Part shown: positions 45,854 to 58,600 of the stretch, piece by piece
Layout: each line of letters opens with the position of its first letter
Numbering within the stretch: position 1 is the first letter of the stretch
Assembly: GCA_963576765.1 (NCBI GenBank)
Contig: OY755202.1
Location: 15,438,001-15,502,000 of the forward strand
From: Draba incana
Taxonomy: Eukaryota > Streptophyta > Magnoliopsida > Brassicales > Brassicaceae
Direction: 5' to 3'
Length of the DNA stretch: 64,000 nt
Program-made: the position numbers and the translations under genes
Notes under the pieces: model-generated
The model's input: only the letters and a program-made list of their open reading frames with translations
Databases searched by the model: none
What the model was told of the DNA's origin: nothing

Positions 45854-46155
45854 CGTGAGTTACAATTATAAGAACTCTCTTTTATATTATAAGATAGTTT
45901 GTATAACTTGTCGTATTACATTGATTTCTCTAACTCCTACGACTTTCTTTTACGCACCCCAAATAACAAACTTCATCAAAATCTACTGTCGACGTATATA
46001 TATATTTTTTTATAATAAAAAATAACAAATAGAACATGCAGATCGCACCGAACCAAAAATCACATCTTTACATATTCATCTCTTTTTTTTTTCCTTTTTT
46101 TTTTCAGATGTTTACAGAATTGAGAAACTGAAAACTCATTTTTATTTTTAAATTT

Positions 46156-48400
46156 ACCGACACGGGATAAACCGTGATCCAATCATTTTACAAGCTACCT
46201 CCATCAATTTACCTGCACAAATTATGATAAATCAGTAATATATTTAAAATGCAATGAATATATGATTAAAAACAAATTTTAAATACTAGAATAAAAAACC
46301 ATTTTGGTTTGGGTTTTAGTAAAAAAATAAAGACTAGCTGGCGTTAGTCTTAAGAGCATCCGTATTGGTGACCCCCTAATGTCTTAAATATGTTTTTTAT
46401 AATATAAAATTATTAAAATTTGAGTAAAAAAAAAAAAGTGTTTTTGTGGGATATATTAAAATATAAAATTAATAAAAGTTGAGTAACAGAAAGAGAGAAT
46501 ATGTTAAAAGGAAGAAAGAGTGTCTAAAATTAGACACTTTGGAGAGTATTAAAGGAAGGAAGAGAGAGTGTTTAAATATAAAATTAATAAAAGTTGAGTA
46601 AAATGATGAAAGAAAAAGTATAAAGTTGAGTAAAAAGAAGAAAGAGCGTATGTTTTAATAATTTTAAATGGACTTAAGACACAAGAGGGTTTGCATTGTG
46701 TCTCATAGCTTGTCTTAAAGAAGAACAAAAAATTAATTTCCATTAATTTAATGATTATATGGGATAATTCGTCGGTGGGTTATTAAATAAAAAAAAAATG
46801 TAATACTATGTGAAATATATTAAAAACAACAACATTTGTTAAGAGAATTTTGTCGCCATTGTCTCACACGTCCCTACTTTATTCCAAATCCCACATGTGT
46901 ACTTACTTCTGCTCTCATTAATAGACCAAGTTCATGGCTGCTTAATCTAATTTACTAATGTTTCAATCCACAAAAAGTTTTAGTATTCTCATTACGTTTA
47001 TAATAAGATTATTCACACTCAATAACACTAAATTAACAAAAACAAAAACGATTAATTTTTGGTTTAGATGTCAAAATCAGAATATTTATAAATTAGTTAA
47101 TTTTACCTCTTCTTGGTTTGGAAACTTTCTTAACGACCGGAGAAGCCGGTTTAATCTCCGTCGCCGGAGTTTCCTCAACCGGAAACAAAACTCCGTCAAT
47201 ACCTTGAACCGAAATTCGACCGTCCGTATAAATATCAGGATCAAACAAATAAGCAGACCCATCACCATGTCCAAATTTGACAGAACCATCAGCTTCTTGA
47301 GCCAAAACTTTATGTGGGAATCTCAAAGAATCATATTTCACTTTCCCAAATCTCCGTACAGCATTATACATACTCTCCTCGGTTTGGTACTCCGGTATGA
47401 TATGATAATACACAATCTGTTCAGGAGCACCCGGTTCACTTAACTGATCCGTGGTTAGCTTAGCCATAGCTTCATCATTAGGAGCCAAAACGGTTAAAAC
47501 GTAACCTTCCGACACAAGTCGACCCATCTCGGTGGCTAATGAGGTCAAGTTGACTAAAATATCAACCATCTCGTTGTAACCACCGTAATGTAAGAGAGTG
47601 TGGATAAAATCTTTGACTTGAGCTTCCCCGTTGAAATGATGACGTGGACCACCGGGACCTGGTGCTGGAGCCGGAGCTAGTGAAGGACCAGGTGACATTG
47701 CGTCGTAAATCGGTAGAACCGGAGGTGAACCGGCGGGAACCGGAGGAGGTTGTTTTTTGAGACGGTGGGTTCTTGGATCAACCTCCGGTGCTCCTTCCGG
47801 TAACACGGCGGAGATTGAACGGAGACTACGACGACGGTTGAAATCTTCTTGAACGGAGCGAGGGATAAGAAGACGTTCGATTCCGTGGATGATGCCGTCC
47901 GGTCTGATGACGTCATCAGGCCGGACGATTTCCGCTGAGCCGACTTTTAATCGGAGAGTGGTATCATCGACGGTGAGGTGGAGGTGGTGGTTGGAGAGAG
48001 TACGGTGGTGGTTAGAGAGAGAAGAAGGCCATTGAGGAGAAGAGATACGAAGAGGGAGAATGTGAGCTAGTAAGAGAGATTGTAATGATTTGAGGTTTCT
48101 TGGTTCGAGCAAGAAAGATTTAAAGAGAGGATCAATGTTTTGTTGTAAAGCTTCGTTTTTAGGAGCGAAGATTGTGATGTTGTGTTTACCAACTGCTTCT
48201 TCTAGGGTTTGGAGGAGAAGAGCTTTTTCTACTAGCTCCGATAGTTCTGTGTAGTGAGAGTCAAGAAGAGCTACGAGGATGGAGTTTGAGTTTATTTGAC
48301 CCGACGACGACCCGGGTTTGGTTTCGGGTAATGCTGTGGCTATGGATGCGGTTAAGAGGAGGAAGAAGAGTTTTGAGACGCCGTAGGATGAGGATTCCAT
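46156..48400 (-). CDS. FLA16: Fasciclin-like arabinogalactan protein, FLA16-like
   Basis: Exon 1 is 48400-47107. A 59-bp last exon at 46212-46154 (GT|AAATTGATGGAGG, encoding KLMEVACKMIGSRFIPCR) restores the conserved C-terminus of this subgroup, giving 450 residues. A signal peptide covers about residues 1-23. The first FAS1 domain is about 35-185 (LVALLDSHYTELSELVEKALL...ITIFAPKNEAL). A Pro-rich arabinogalactan segment (PPPVPAGSPPVLP...LAPAPAPGPGGP) follows at about 218-255. The second FAS1 domain is about 260-405 (YVLTVLAPNDEAM, YYHIIPEY). No GPI signal is seen, as is usual for the FLA15-18 group. It is probably an extracellular wall or plasma-membrane adhesion protein. The symbol is based on family and synteny. 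Confidence 0.93.
46213..47106 (-). other. 894-bp intron of the FLA16-like gene with repeat-like inserts
   Basis: The intron holds three copies of ATAAAATTAATAAAAGTTGA-type sequence between about 46380 and 46630 and a stretch opening GTCTTAAGAGCATCCGTATT (46349), which looks like a degraded MITE. The donor is GTAAAA and the acceptor TGTGCAG on minus. Confidence 0.5.
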
Positions 48401-49661
48401 GGCGGTGGAGAGAGAGAGAGTTAGAGAGAAGAAGTGTCGGCAAAATGAAGAAAGAATAATGAGGTTTGTGGTTTTTTTTGTTTGTGAAGAAGAGAGAGAG
48501 AGATTCTGATGCTGATGTGAAGTTTCTTCTTTCTTTCTTTAATTTTTTTCTTTATTTTTTTGGGTGGGTGGGTATTATTCTTTTTGTTTAATTGTTTTTT
48601 TTTTTTTCGGTGGGAGTGAAAAGTAGGGTCTAGACAAGAAGCAAAGGTATGTGTTGTGTGACTTGTGTCAGTTTTATGCCAAAGTCGCAGCCTCTCTTTC
48701 GAAAAGAGGTTTCTTGTGTTCAACAGCTTAGCTTTGTGATTCTGTTTTGTTAAGCCTCGTGTCCGTTTCTGACTTGGTCTGTATATGAACTTCACTTGAA
48801 GGAAAAACTTTCCTTCTTTGTATATTTTTAATTATAAGTGGATTGTATTTGGTTGCATATCAAAACGTACGTACGACTCCAACAATTGTTAATTCAAACA
48901 TTAGTGTGGTTATCGACTATGGTCAACTATTGGAGAAACATGTGTGTCGCGTTTAATTTTGATTTGCATCTCGAGTTTTATAATATGATACGATAATTAA
49001 GCTTCATTGTTACTAAAGTTCCGTGCTTCCTGGCGAATATTTGTTTTAGGTTCTTGAGACAGTAATTATCTGTTTTAGGTTCTTGAGACAGTAATTATCT
49101 TACAACCATTGAGACAAAAAATAATACATTGAAAACCTTTTTTTGTTGTAAAAGCTCCACCGCTACTGTATGTGATTCACTACTTCACTCTCGAAATTTT
49201 GCGTTTTGTTCCATTATACAATTGGAAATTATTTTCCAATGTCTCATCAGATCCATTCAATGCATTATCCAGTGTCTCATCAGATCCATTAAATGCATTA
49301 ACTCACAAATTTATTTCTGAAAATTATTATAATGGGGGTACGGAAACGTTAAATCTAATTTTGTGCTATAAAATAGTTAGATCAATTTTAAATTCTCTTT
49401 TCATGCATCACCGTATTTCTAAAAATAATACTCCATTAGTTTGTTTTTAAGTGATATTTTAGGAGTTATTTTTGTTCACAAATAAGTGATGTTTTCACTT
49501 ACTAATGCACAATTAATTAACTTTTTAGTATTTTTGACTCTTTAAATTCTGCAGATTGAATTTTTGTTGGTTAAAATGTCTTGGATAAATAAAACATAGT
49601 ATTGTTTTATTTCAAAAAATAAGATAAATTTAATGATTTCTTAATTAGAGTGTAGAAACAT
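48401..49661. promoter_or_regulatory. Upstream region of the FLA16-like gene
   Basis: GAGAGAGAGAG runs at 48411-48421 and 48491-48503 form a CT-rich leader on the minus strand. Further out, CCAATGTCTCATCAGATCCA and CCAGTGTCTCATCAGATCCA at about 49236 and 49268 are a small tandem repeat. No other gene is seen. Confidence 0.4.
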
Positions 49662-49664
49662 TAA

Positions 49665-50157
49665 GAGCATGATTATCAATAGGTTTTAGGAAGGGGTGCT
49701 AGTAGGTTAAAAATAATTTAATATTGTTTAAGTTGTTAAAAAGTTTAAAGAGGATTCTTATTTTAGCATCTTAAGAGCATGATTAGTGGGAGGAGTTAGT
49801 GGGGTTCTTACATTAAAAAATTAATAGAAATTAAATAACTTAGGAGAGAGGAGAGAAAAAGTTGCTAAAATTAGAACTTTAAGATACAAGTTTAAGAAAC
49901 TCAATTCACAAATGTCTATTTATGATTGGTTCAATTTTGCTTTTTATTTAAAATTTGATTATTTAATTAAACTAAATTGAAAAAGTTAATTTAATATTTG
50001 ATAAAATACTTTCATTAACAACTTTCCATTAATCATGCTCTAAGCACCTTAAGAGGCTAAAATAAGAACCCTTTTAAAATTTTTAACAACTCAAATAATA
50101 TCAAATTATTTTTAATCTAGTAACACTCCCCCCTAAAACCTATTGATAATCATGCTC
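49665..50157. mobile_element. Tourist-like (PIF/Harbinger) MITE, split by a second copy type
   Basis: The ends are GAGCATGATTATCAATAGG and CCTATTGATAATCATGCTC, perfect inverted repeats, flanked by TAA on both sides (49662-49664 and 50158-50160). A second MITE (49775-50040) is inserted within it. Without the insert the element is about 224 bp. The TAA duplication and GAGCATGAT ends fit PIF/Harbinger. Confidence 0.9.
49775..50040. mobile_element. Inner Tourist-like MITE (266 bp)
   Basis: It starts GAGCATGATTAGTGG and ends CATTAATCATGCTC. TAA flanks it at 49772-49774 and 50041-50043. It shares the terminal GAGCATGATTA with its host element but not the interior, so a related but distinct family jumped into it. 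Confidence 0.88.
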
Positions 50158-50160
50158 TAA

Positions 50161-51824
50161 ACATCATATAAAAATAAACGGATGGAGTAGCGTTAAAATA
50201 ATTTTCCTTAAGAAAATTGTAACGTCTCTGCCGGTTGTCAATGATTGAAGCGGGCATAACAAGGATTAATTTGGTATTTGATGTATATTGGGTCCGATTG
50301 GTAACCTAATCTTTTTAAGAGCTAGAGCGGTAAGTTGTACAGCATAGTGCAAATGTGTATAGATAAAGCTGTAATAGTGCAAAACTGTATAGATAAAGCT
50401 GTAATAGTGTTGATAAAGCTTTTGGTATCGCTTTGGTGATTAGTACAATTTAAAACGGTACAAATTATAAAGAGGCGGTATGATTATAAAGTGTTTACCA
50501 ATCTGAGCCATTATTTTTTAAAATTACTTGCAGGTGTTGGGATGATACAAAAATATGCATTCATCAATTATCTTTATAACTTATGTTTATAAGATCAATA
50601 AAATGTTTCGGATGTTCAAAAAAATATAAAAATTGTAATGACTTCGTTGTGGATCAATATATACGGTAACCTTTCTCTCATGCACCACCATAAATCAATA
50701 ACGATCTACGTTCGGTCCAAACCAATACGTAATTTACCGTATGTGAATTTTCACACAGTGTACACCCTTGACTCATAGGTTTTCACCATCGTATGACAGT
50801 CGAGTCGCTACCCCATACTCCATAAAAGCTCATTAAAATTATTGATTAATTAGCTATGTATGCCAACGAAAAACTAGTATTCATATGTGGTTTATCCTCA
50901 TTTACACGATATCATTTTCTTTCTTTCTTTTTGTATATCATTTATTCTTAATTTTTTTTCAGTTTAGACACGTATAAAAGTGACATTTTCTTTTGACATT
51001 TTACACAAGACTCCATTAGGCTTCCTGGACCGATCTAAGTTATTGGTTTTTTTTTTTGAAACTTAAGTTATTGTTGTTGATAGGAAAAAAACACAAAAGC
51101 CGTAAATTTTAGTGTTATATAGTCAAATAAGTTATTTCCTTTTCATATAATTCTTCATTGTTAGATTCATTATACTGATCGAATGAATTAGCATTTTTTT
51201 TTTTAACAACTGAATGAATTAGCATTAAAATTTTGATTGTAAACTAAAACAGTTTATCAAGTTCGATGATGAAAAGTTTCCGTAATCCATTTTGAGGATG
51301 AAATATAAAAAGAAAAAAGTCTATGGAAGTGACTAATAGTATCTAGAATTATTAGTCACATATAGCAACAGATACGTTTCATTAGAATAGTATTATGAAA
51401 GCTTTAAATTGAAAAAATTTCAGTGAAGGTCCTGAAGGATGGTAAGATATCTTTAGTCGAAATGTACCGATTTAAACTTTTGATCTAACATTGTGTCATG
51501 TCCTTTTTATAAGAAAAATCTTTTGTTTACAAACTTCCGACCAATGCATAACATATATGTTTTAGATTTAAGATATGTCGTGATTATGAAAATGTAAACA
51601 CCTCACTACCTAAGAATGGTGAATTGATTTTTTTTTAAAAAGGAATTGATCAAAATGGAGATTTTTTTTTTTCAACAAAATGGAGAATTTTGGGGAGACA
51701 GGTGGACAATAAGTTTTTACCTTTCTACGCAAAAAAGCCTTAAAAGTTAATAAGAGTAATTAGTATGGTCTGTGTTCTCTCTCGTAGGTGCGGTCAAAAA
51801 GGGCGTCAAAAATCTCACTTAGAC
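50161..51824. other. AT-rich intergenic DNA
   Basis: TGTATAGATAAAGCTGTAAT is repeated in tandem at about 50356 and 50386. No coding region or paired transposon ends are found. Confidence 0.4.
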
Positions 51825-52686
51825 CATCTCCAACCTTTGACTCTATTGTTTACTCTAAAATAGAGTAACTTTATTTTAGAGTAGGAGAATTTTTCAACTC
51901 ATTACTCTATTTTTCACTCTAAAAGAATATTCTAAATATATTCTTTTTCAATTTAGTCCTAAATTTATTAACATTATACAATTTACCCAATTATTTTATA
52001 ATTAACAATAATTCACTAAAATCACAATAATATTTTAATTAAAATTTTATTATAAAATAAAATAACATTACACAATAGAAAAAAACAAAATAATATAATC
52101 TAAGCATTAGTGTTACCGATTTTTCCCCACAAATAATCAACTAAATCATTACGAAGTGAAAAATGAGTTTCTTTATCTTTGATTCTTCTAAATCGTCAAA
52201 ACAAGCTCCACCTTTGTCTTTTTCATTTGGACAATATTTTGATGATTTAAATTATTAAGTCATTAATTATAATATTTATTTTATGTTATTTATCTTAATT
52301 TCATTATTTTCTATTAATAAATTTCATCGTATTTGAAATTTTTAGTTGCATTTTAATTGTGTTGCTTAAAGATTTTTTATAAATATAAATTTTGATTTTC
52401 ATTTTATAATTTGCCATTAATCATATAATCAAAAATTAAAGAATCAATAACAAAACTATATATTTAATAATATATTTTAGGTGTAAAAATAGAATGAGTA
52501 AAAAGTTCAACAGCCTTTATATAAATAAAAAAGTTCAATTCTAAAATAGAGTGAGATTTAAGTTTACTCTAAATGTAGAGTAAAAAAGGTGGTTGCTCTA
52601 TTTTGGTGTAGGATTTAGAGTGGGTTTGGAGATGATTTTACTCTAAACTTCTTTTTAGAGTGGTATTTAGAGTGGGGTTGGAGATG
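51825..52686. mobile_element. MITE with CATCTCCAACC termini (copy 2)
   Basis: The ends are CATCTCCAACC and GGTTGGAGATG. The interior is homologous to the element at 26581-27263, with an extra segment near 52140-52250 (AAGTGAAAAATGAGTTTCTT...). At 862 bp it is probably the less deleted of the two copies. TTTACTCTAAAATAGAGTAA forms a short palindrome near the left end. Confidence 0.8.
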
Positions 52687-53103
52687 CTAATTAATTATCT
52701 AAAACGGCGACGTTTCGTCTGCCGTTAGATTTTCCGTCGCCTTCGAACCGACACTGTCTTAGTAGTTGACTTTCTTCTCCTTTGATTCAAAGCTCCGTTC
52801 CCAGTCCCACCAACATTTATATATACAGAGAAACATTATTCAGTTAACAAGAAAACAATAATTAAAATAAGAGAAAACAACTTTGCTTTCGGATTCATTT
52901 TTATATTTTGCATTTTTTTTTTCAATATTAAATTTGGCCAAGAAGCTCCTGACTCATGACATGAAGGAAACTTCTTCACTTTAAAGTTTTTATTTTCTTA
53001 TATATCATTTCACTTTTAGAGTTTATTAAATGCGGTGCCAATATGTTTACTGAAAACACATGTGCGACGACAAAAAAAAAAAAACACATGTGCTTATATG
53101 ATA
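52687..53103. other. Intergenic DNA before the Gypsy element
   Basis: Nothing recognisable is present beyond AT-rich sequence and short A/T runs. Confidence 0.4.
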
Positions 53104-53108
53104 TAGTA

Positions 53109-53523
53109 TGAAGGTACCGGGTTCGTGCAAACGAACTCGATCTCCTCAAACGATTAGGGTTTTCGATCTAAGGGCCAACTAATAAGAAAAGCTTAAGAAA
53201 ATAAATAGTGTTTCCAAGGATGTGTATTATTCAAGAGAGCTCTCGATCCCCCTTTAAGGCGAAATGAGTTATATATCGCAGAGAATAAACCCTAGAAATG
53301 TATGGAAAGTATCATAACCGGGTAGATTTACACAATATTCTCATATATTCTCTACTTCTTCTCCAAGTATCCGAGGTCGGCGGCCTTAGATTAGATGGGC
53401 TTCTTATCTTCACAATGGGTTTCTTTATTTAACCTAGCCCACCTCGTCTCCTCCGGATAGGTAACCGGGTCAATTCAATCTTAAGTCGGGTCTGGGTAGA
53501 AGGTGCCAAATCCGGTACCACCA
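53109..53523 (-). repeat. 3' LTR of the Tat-like element
   Basis: TG...CA ended, 415 bp. On the minus strand it is preceded by a G-run (CTGGGGGGGTTAC), which is the polypurine tract. Confidence 0.9.
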
Positions 53524-53759
53524 GTAACCCCCCCCAGTTCGACCTTTGAGTGTGACGGTCGAGGTCGGACAGAACATGTTTTTAACGAAACTGATTCGAC
53601 TTAGGGTTGAATCAAAACGTCCATTTAATTTTTCCATGCGGTGAACATCTGATCGTTCGGTCTGAAGGGCAATGAATGGATGTGACGGTTTTTTAATGCG
53701 GAACCACTATGCTCATTTAAGCCGAATAGTTAACACCACCTCCATCAAATAAATGCATT

Positions 53760-54890
53760 GACACTACACGTGCCATTCACAATCGCCTTTTTTTGGCAAA
53801 TCACGAGAAAGACGCTTCGATTTCCTTTTTCTCTCTCTCCCAATCAGGTTATAAATAACGCGGCCTGGGTCTTCTGTTTCTCCCATAACGTTTTCAGCAA
53901 ACCCTTTCCTTCTTTTCTTGATAAATCTTTTCTTCGGGTAGTAGCATGGAGAACAACGCCACCGATGGTGCATAAAGAGAAATTCTAAAGTCAACCTCGT
54001 CCATGTTTTGGCTGATGAGATAGTCAAATCATCTGATTCTCCGGCAGTGCCCTTTTCGATGTCGGACCCTTCGACTTACCCCTCGCTGATCATGACAGTC
54101 GTCAAGGTCCCAGAGGATGCTCCCAACCCTGAAGATATGGCACTACCCTCACAGTATAAGGCGGTTGCTACGAACGCCATCAAGGTTTGATAACGCTCCT
54201 GTTTTTTTCTTCTTGATTCTTATTATTGGCTCTCACTCTTTCATGTATTCTTTTCAGTTGATAAACTCGGTCAACCATCTCGTCATTTCATATGAGATCG
54301 TGGTGGGAGACGTAACATCCTCCAGGTTGAACTCCGACCGAGAGGCCTTGCTAGTTTGAAGAACCTGGCGAGAGAAGTTGCCGAACTGAACATGGCCTTT
54401 TCTGAGGCGAAGTCACACCTCGAAGTAGAACGTGCTAACGTTGCGTCGATGAAAGGACATCTAGCCATGGTTGGAGAAGAGAAAATAAGCTTCTGTTCTC
54501 GTGTGAATCATGGAGGGAATTGGCCAAGATGTCTGAGAAGGATATGCATAAGCATATGGACTCCTGGGCCAATTGGGTAAACGAATTGGAACTCTGGATC
54601 TGTCGATGGGATCATCGAAACCACTATGTAACCTAAATGTGCGAGGCCATTGGTTCCCTTGCTTGTCTTAACGAGCTAGAGAAGCTCGGAGTCGATGTCC
54701 CCAGCACGTTGCGCTCCCGATATGCCCAGGTCAGGGATAAGAACAGAGAGGAAGCTGAAGAGTTCGACTTCGACCCACCGAGCTCACTTACTTTGATTTC
54801 ACCTCACACCGTCGAAGAATTTCTAGATGAAACTTGGCGGTATAAGGCTAACGAAGAATCAAGAGCGGCCCCGAGGAGACATATCTTTTA
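53760..54890 (+). pseudogene. Antisense ORF region of the Tat-like element
   Basis: Downstream of integrase, on the strand opposite to pol, three open stretches encode related-looking hydrophilic helical protein. They are 54008-54190 (MADEIVKSSDSPAVP...), 54356-54500 (NLAREVAELNMAFSEAKSHLE...) and 54637-54891 (MCEAIGSLACLNELEKLGV...). The parts could be exons or frameshifted pieces of one coiled-coil protein. Tat-lineage elements are known to carry such antisense ORFs, of unclear role. I do not recognise a domain. Confidence 0.55.
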
Positions 54891-55639
54891 GGGCATCTTT
54901 AGTTCTTTCAATGTTGTTGCTGCGATCACGTCCTCGGTGGATTGTCAGAGAGCAACTCTTGTTGTTGCGGCCAAGGCACCTCGCCCGTGGTTCTTGTTTT
55001 TCCATATTAGGAATTTTTTTTTGTTAGACTCTCATATATAATCCGAGTGTTTTGACACTTATTAATAAGACAGCGTTTTTAAAAGAATTTTGCTCTTTCT
55101 GCTCGTATATGTCCGAGGTCGGGATCAACACCCTTTAGTTTTTCTATTCTTTCGAACTTTTCCAATGAGTGTGCAGAAATGTCCGGCTTACCTCGTTTTT
55201 TCTAAGTAATTGAAAAGTATGCGATCTGAGTCGGCTTAGTTACTTTAACGATCATAGAGGTTGTACGGAGCTGAGGTCGGCTATGATGAATGGGTTTAAG
55301 TACCACTATACTTATGGGAAGTATGTATAAGAGATCGGATACCTGGCCAGGGCACCGATGTGAATGGTTTTCACCTTGGTTGTAAATATGGACAACCTGG
55401 TCGTGCCGATATTTTGTTAGAAGTTTATAGAATGCTTGTCTTTTACGATTCTAGTAGACCACTTTTGGATGTATAGTGACCAAATGCACCAATTAAAAAT
55501 AATTTTATATTTTTATTGATATTGCAACTTTCCCTTATGAGGGGCTACCTACGTACCCTCTTTTTTGAGAGAGAGATCAAGTCACTCGTAGTTCAAATAC
55601 AAGAATGGAGAAGGCATAGTTGCCGAATCATTTTTTTTT

Positions 55640-58600
55640 TTGAGCTAGTAATAGTACTTTTTTAAGTTCCATGCGTTCCACAAATTGGTGACCTCCTTTC
55701 CATTTATCTGGAGCAGCTTATAAACTCCTAGTTTAACTACTTTTAACACCTGATAAGGCCCTTCCCATTTTGCACCTTGCTTCCCGGCATTATCCTCCTT
55801 TTTAGTGGCGTAATATTTTCGCAATACGAAGTCGCCTACCTTGAAGAATTGGTTGCGGACCCTCTTATTGTAATACTTATCAGCTACTAGCTGATAATTA
55901 TGTATTCGTAGTAAGCCTTATCTCGGCTTTCTTCCAACTCGTCCAGTCGTTCCACCATTTTATCATCGTTGATGTCCTAGTTCCGAGTCATGAGTACGTG
56001 GCGCAGGCTTCCCATGTTTACTTCGGCAGGTGATATGGCTCCTACTCTGTATGACAAGAAGAAAGATGTTTGCCTAGTGTAGTTCAATGCGACCAAAGAA
56101 CTCCATCGAGCTGATCGGTCCACACTCCCTTCATTTTGCTAAATCTCTTTTTATAAATTCAGCCTGTTCGTTCAATTGGGGGAAGTACGGAGTCATAGTA
56201 CTTAAGCGTATCCCCCATTTTCTGCAAAACTTATCGAACACATCACCCACGAAATTCAGGTCAGTTACGATCTTGTAAGGAACCCCATGTCGGCATATGA
56301 TGTTTGTCCAAACAAAATCTTGTGCGTCTGTTCCTCTGATGGTCACAAAGGCCTCAGCTTTAACCCAGTTTATGAAATAGTCAGTCATTACCAAGATATG
56401 CTTTTTCCCTTTCAAGGCATGGAGTAGTCCTACAACGTCCGTTGCCCACCGTATGAATGGATAGGTGAAGATAGCGGATGAATAATTTTGCGTTGGGGCC
56501 ATTTTCATCGGGGTATAGCGTTGATAGGCTTTGTATTTGTCCGCAAACTCCTGACAATCTACCATCATTGTCGGCCAAAAGAACCCAAGCTTCCTCAATT
56601 TAAGTGCTAAAGACCAACCCCCAAATGGTTGCCTCCGTCATCGTCGTGGGTGTTAGCTTGTACTTTGTAGATTTCATCCCCAGCAATGCATCACATCATT
56701 ACCCTCGACAGGCTCCACCAATACAACTAATCTTTGAAGATAGTGTAACGAGCGCATCGAGCTCGCAGTCGCCGAGCCTTCCACTTGTTTTCTGGACGTT
56801 CTCCTTCCTTTATGTACGCAATAATGTCTTCCCTTTTATCTTTTTCGGATTCCTCTCCAGCTTTGGCTGAGGGCTCGTCGAATGGTTCCGAGTTGTCTAC
56901 CATCATGACAGCTAGCTATACCGAGGTCGAATTGATGCTTGAGAATGCTATGCTACAAACTGGGATAACTTGTCTGATCTCTGATTTAGCGGCTAATGCC
57001 GCCGGGGCGTCTGTTGCCGAGTTCTCATTACCGGGGATTTTCTTGAGCTCGATGTCATCAAAGCGAGTTGCAAGTTCCTTCACTACATGGAGGTAAACGT
57101 TCATTTTAGTATCCTTGGTTTCGTATTCTCCAGTTAATTGGCTAGCCACCAACTGTGGGTCGCAGTTTGCTTTCAGGCATTTTGCCCCTATGACTTTGGC
57201 AAGTCGGAGATTGGCAATCGAGGCTTTGTATTCTGTCGCATTGTTGAATGCCTCGAATCCAATCGGAATGATTGCTCAATGATCTCGCCTATCGGAGATT
57301 CTAGTCGTATCCCTAGCCCGAACCTTTGACGTGAGGAAGAATCGTCGACGTGGAGGGTCCATCCTTCTTCGGTGGAGATTTCAACATTTTCTCCTTCATG
57401 AAGTTCAACTACAAAGTCCGCAAGGACTTGAGACTTGGCGCTCGGGCATCCTTTGTAAACTATATCGTACTCGCTCAGCTCAATCCCCCATTTGATTAAC
57501 CGCCTAGACTGGTTGGGACTATGAAGTATAGCTCGAAGTGGATGGTTACTTAATACCTCTATAATGTGTGATTGAAAATAGGGACGTCGTTTCCTTGCTG
57601 ATATCAACAAAGCCAACAACAGTTTCTGCATCGTGGTATACCTTATCTTCGCGCTGCTTAAGAATTTGCTCATGAAAATGACCGGCCTCTGTTCTCATCG
57701 ATCTCTCTCACTAAAACCCAACTAACGGCTGAGGTGGATACCGTGGTGTAGAGGTACAATACTTCACCTTCTTCCGGTTTTTCCAAAATAGGTGGTGTGG
57801 TAAGATAATTATTTAGGTCGGAAAAGCCTGCTCACAGTCTCCATTCCAATCGAATGCCTTGTTAGCTCGGAGCAACTGGTAGAAGGGTAAAATCTTGTCT
57901 GTCGACTTTGATATGAAACGATTGAGAGCGGTAATCTGTCTTGTCAGGTTTTGGACTTCCTTCCGAGTTTGAGGCGATGGTAAATTCAGGACGGCAGAGA
58001 TCTGCTTCGGATTTGCTTTGATGCCACGCTCCGTTACCAGGTACCCGAGGAATTCTCCCGTTGTGACTGCGAAGGTGCATTTAGCTGGATTCAGCTTCAT
58101 GCCATAAAGGTTGAGCATGTCAAAGCATTTGCTAAGATGCCCGATGTGGCCTTTGGGGCTTGCCGACTTTACAAGCATGTCGTCGATATAAACTTCCATG
58201 GATTGACCGAGTTGATCGGCGAACATGCGAATTATTAGGAATTAATAAGTTGTGCTGGTGTTCTTAAGGCCGAATGACATGACCTTATAGCAGTAGATAC
58301 CTCTGTCCGTGATGAAGGCCGTCTTCTCCCTATCTTGATCTGGTTGTATCCAGAGAAGACATCCATAAAGAACATCAATTCGTTACCGGCAGTAGCCTCG
58401 ACTAGCATTTCGATATAAAGGAGGGTAAAACTATCTTTCAGATAGGTCTTGTTTATGTAGGTGAAATCGACACAAACCCTCCATTTCTTGTTCTTCTTTT
58501 TAACACGATTAGGTTAGCGAGCCAGTCGGGGTATTTCACCTCGTTTATCGATCCTGCATTGAGCAGTCTTTCCACCTCGTCATTGACTACCCTCGACCGC

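Noticed and set aside
53764..54027. Minus-strand ORF near the 3' LTR of the Gypsy element
   Set aside because: Basic low-complexity frame opposite the antisense-ORF leader; no gag or pol similarity.
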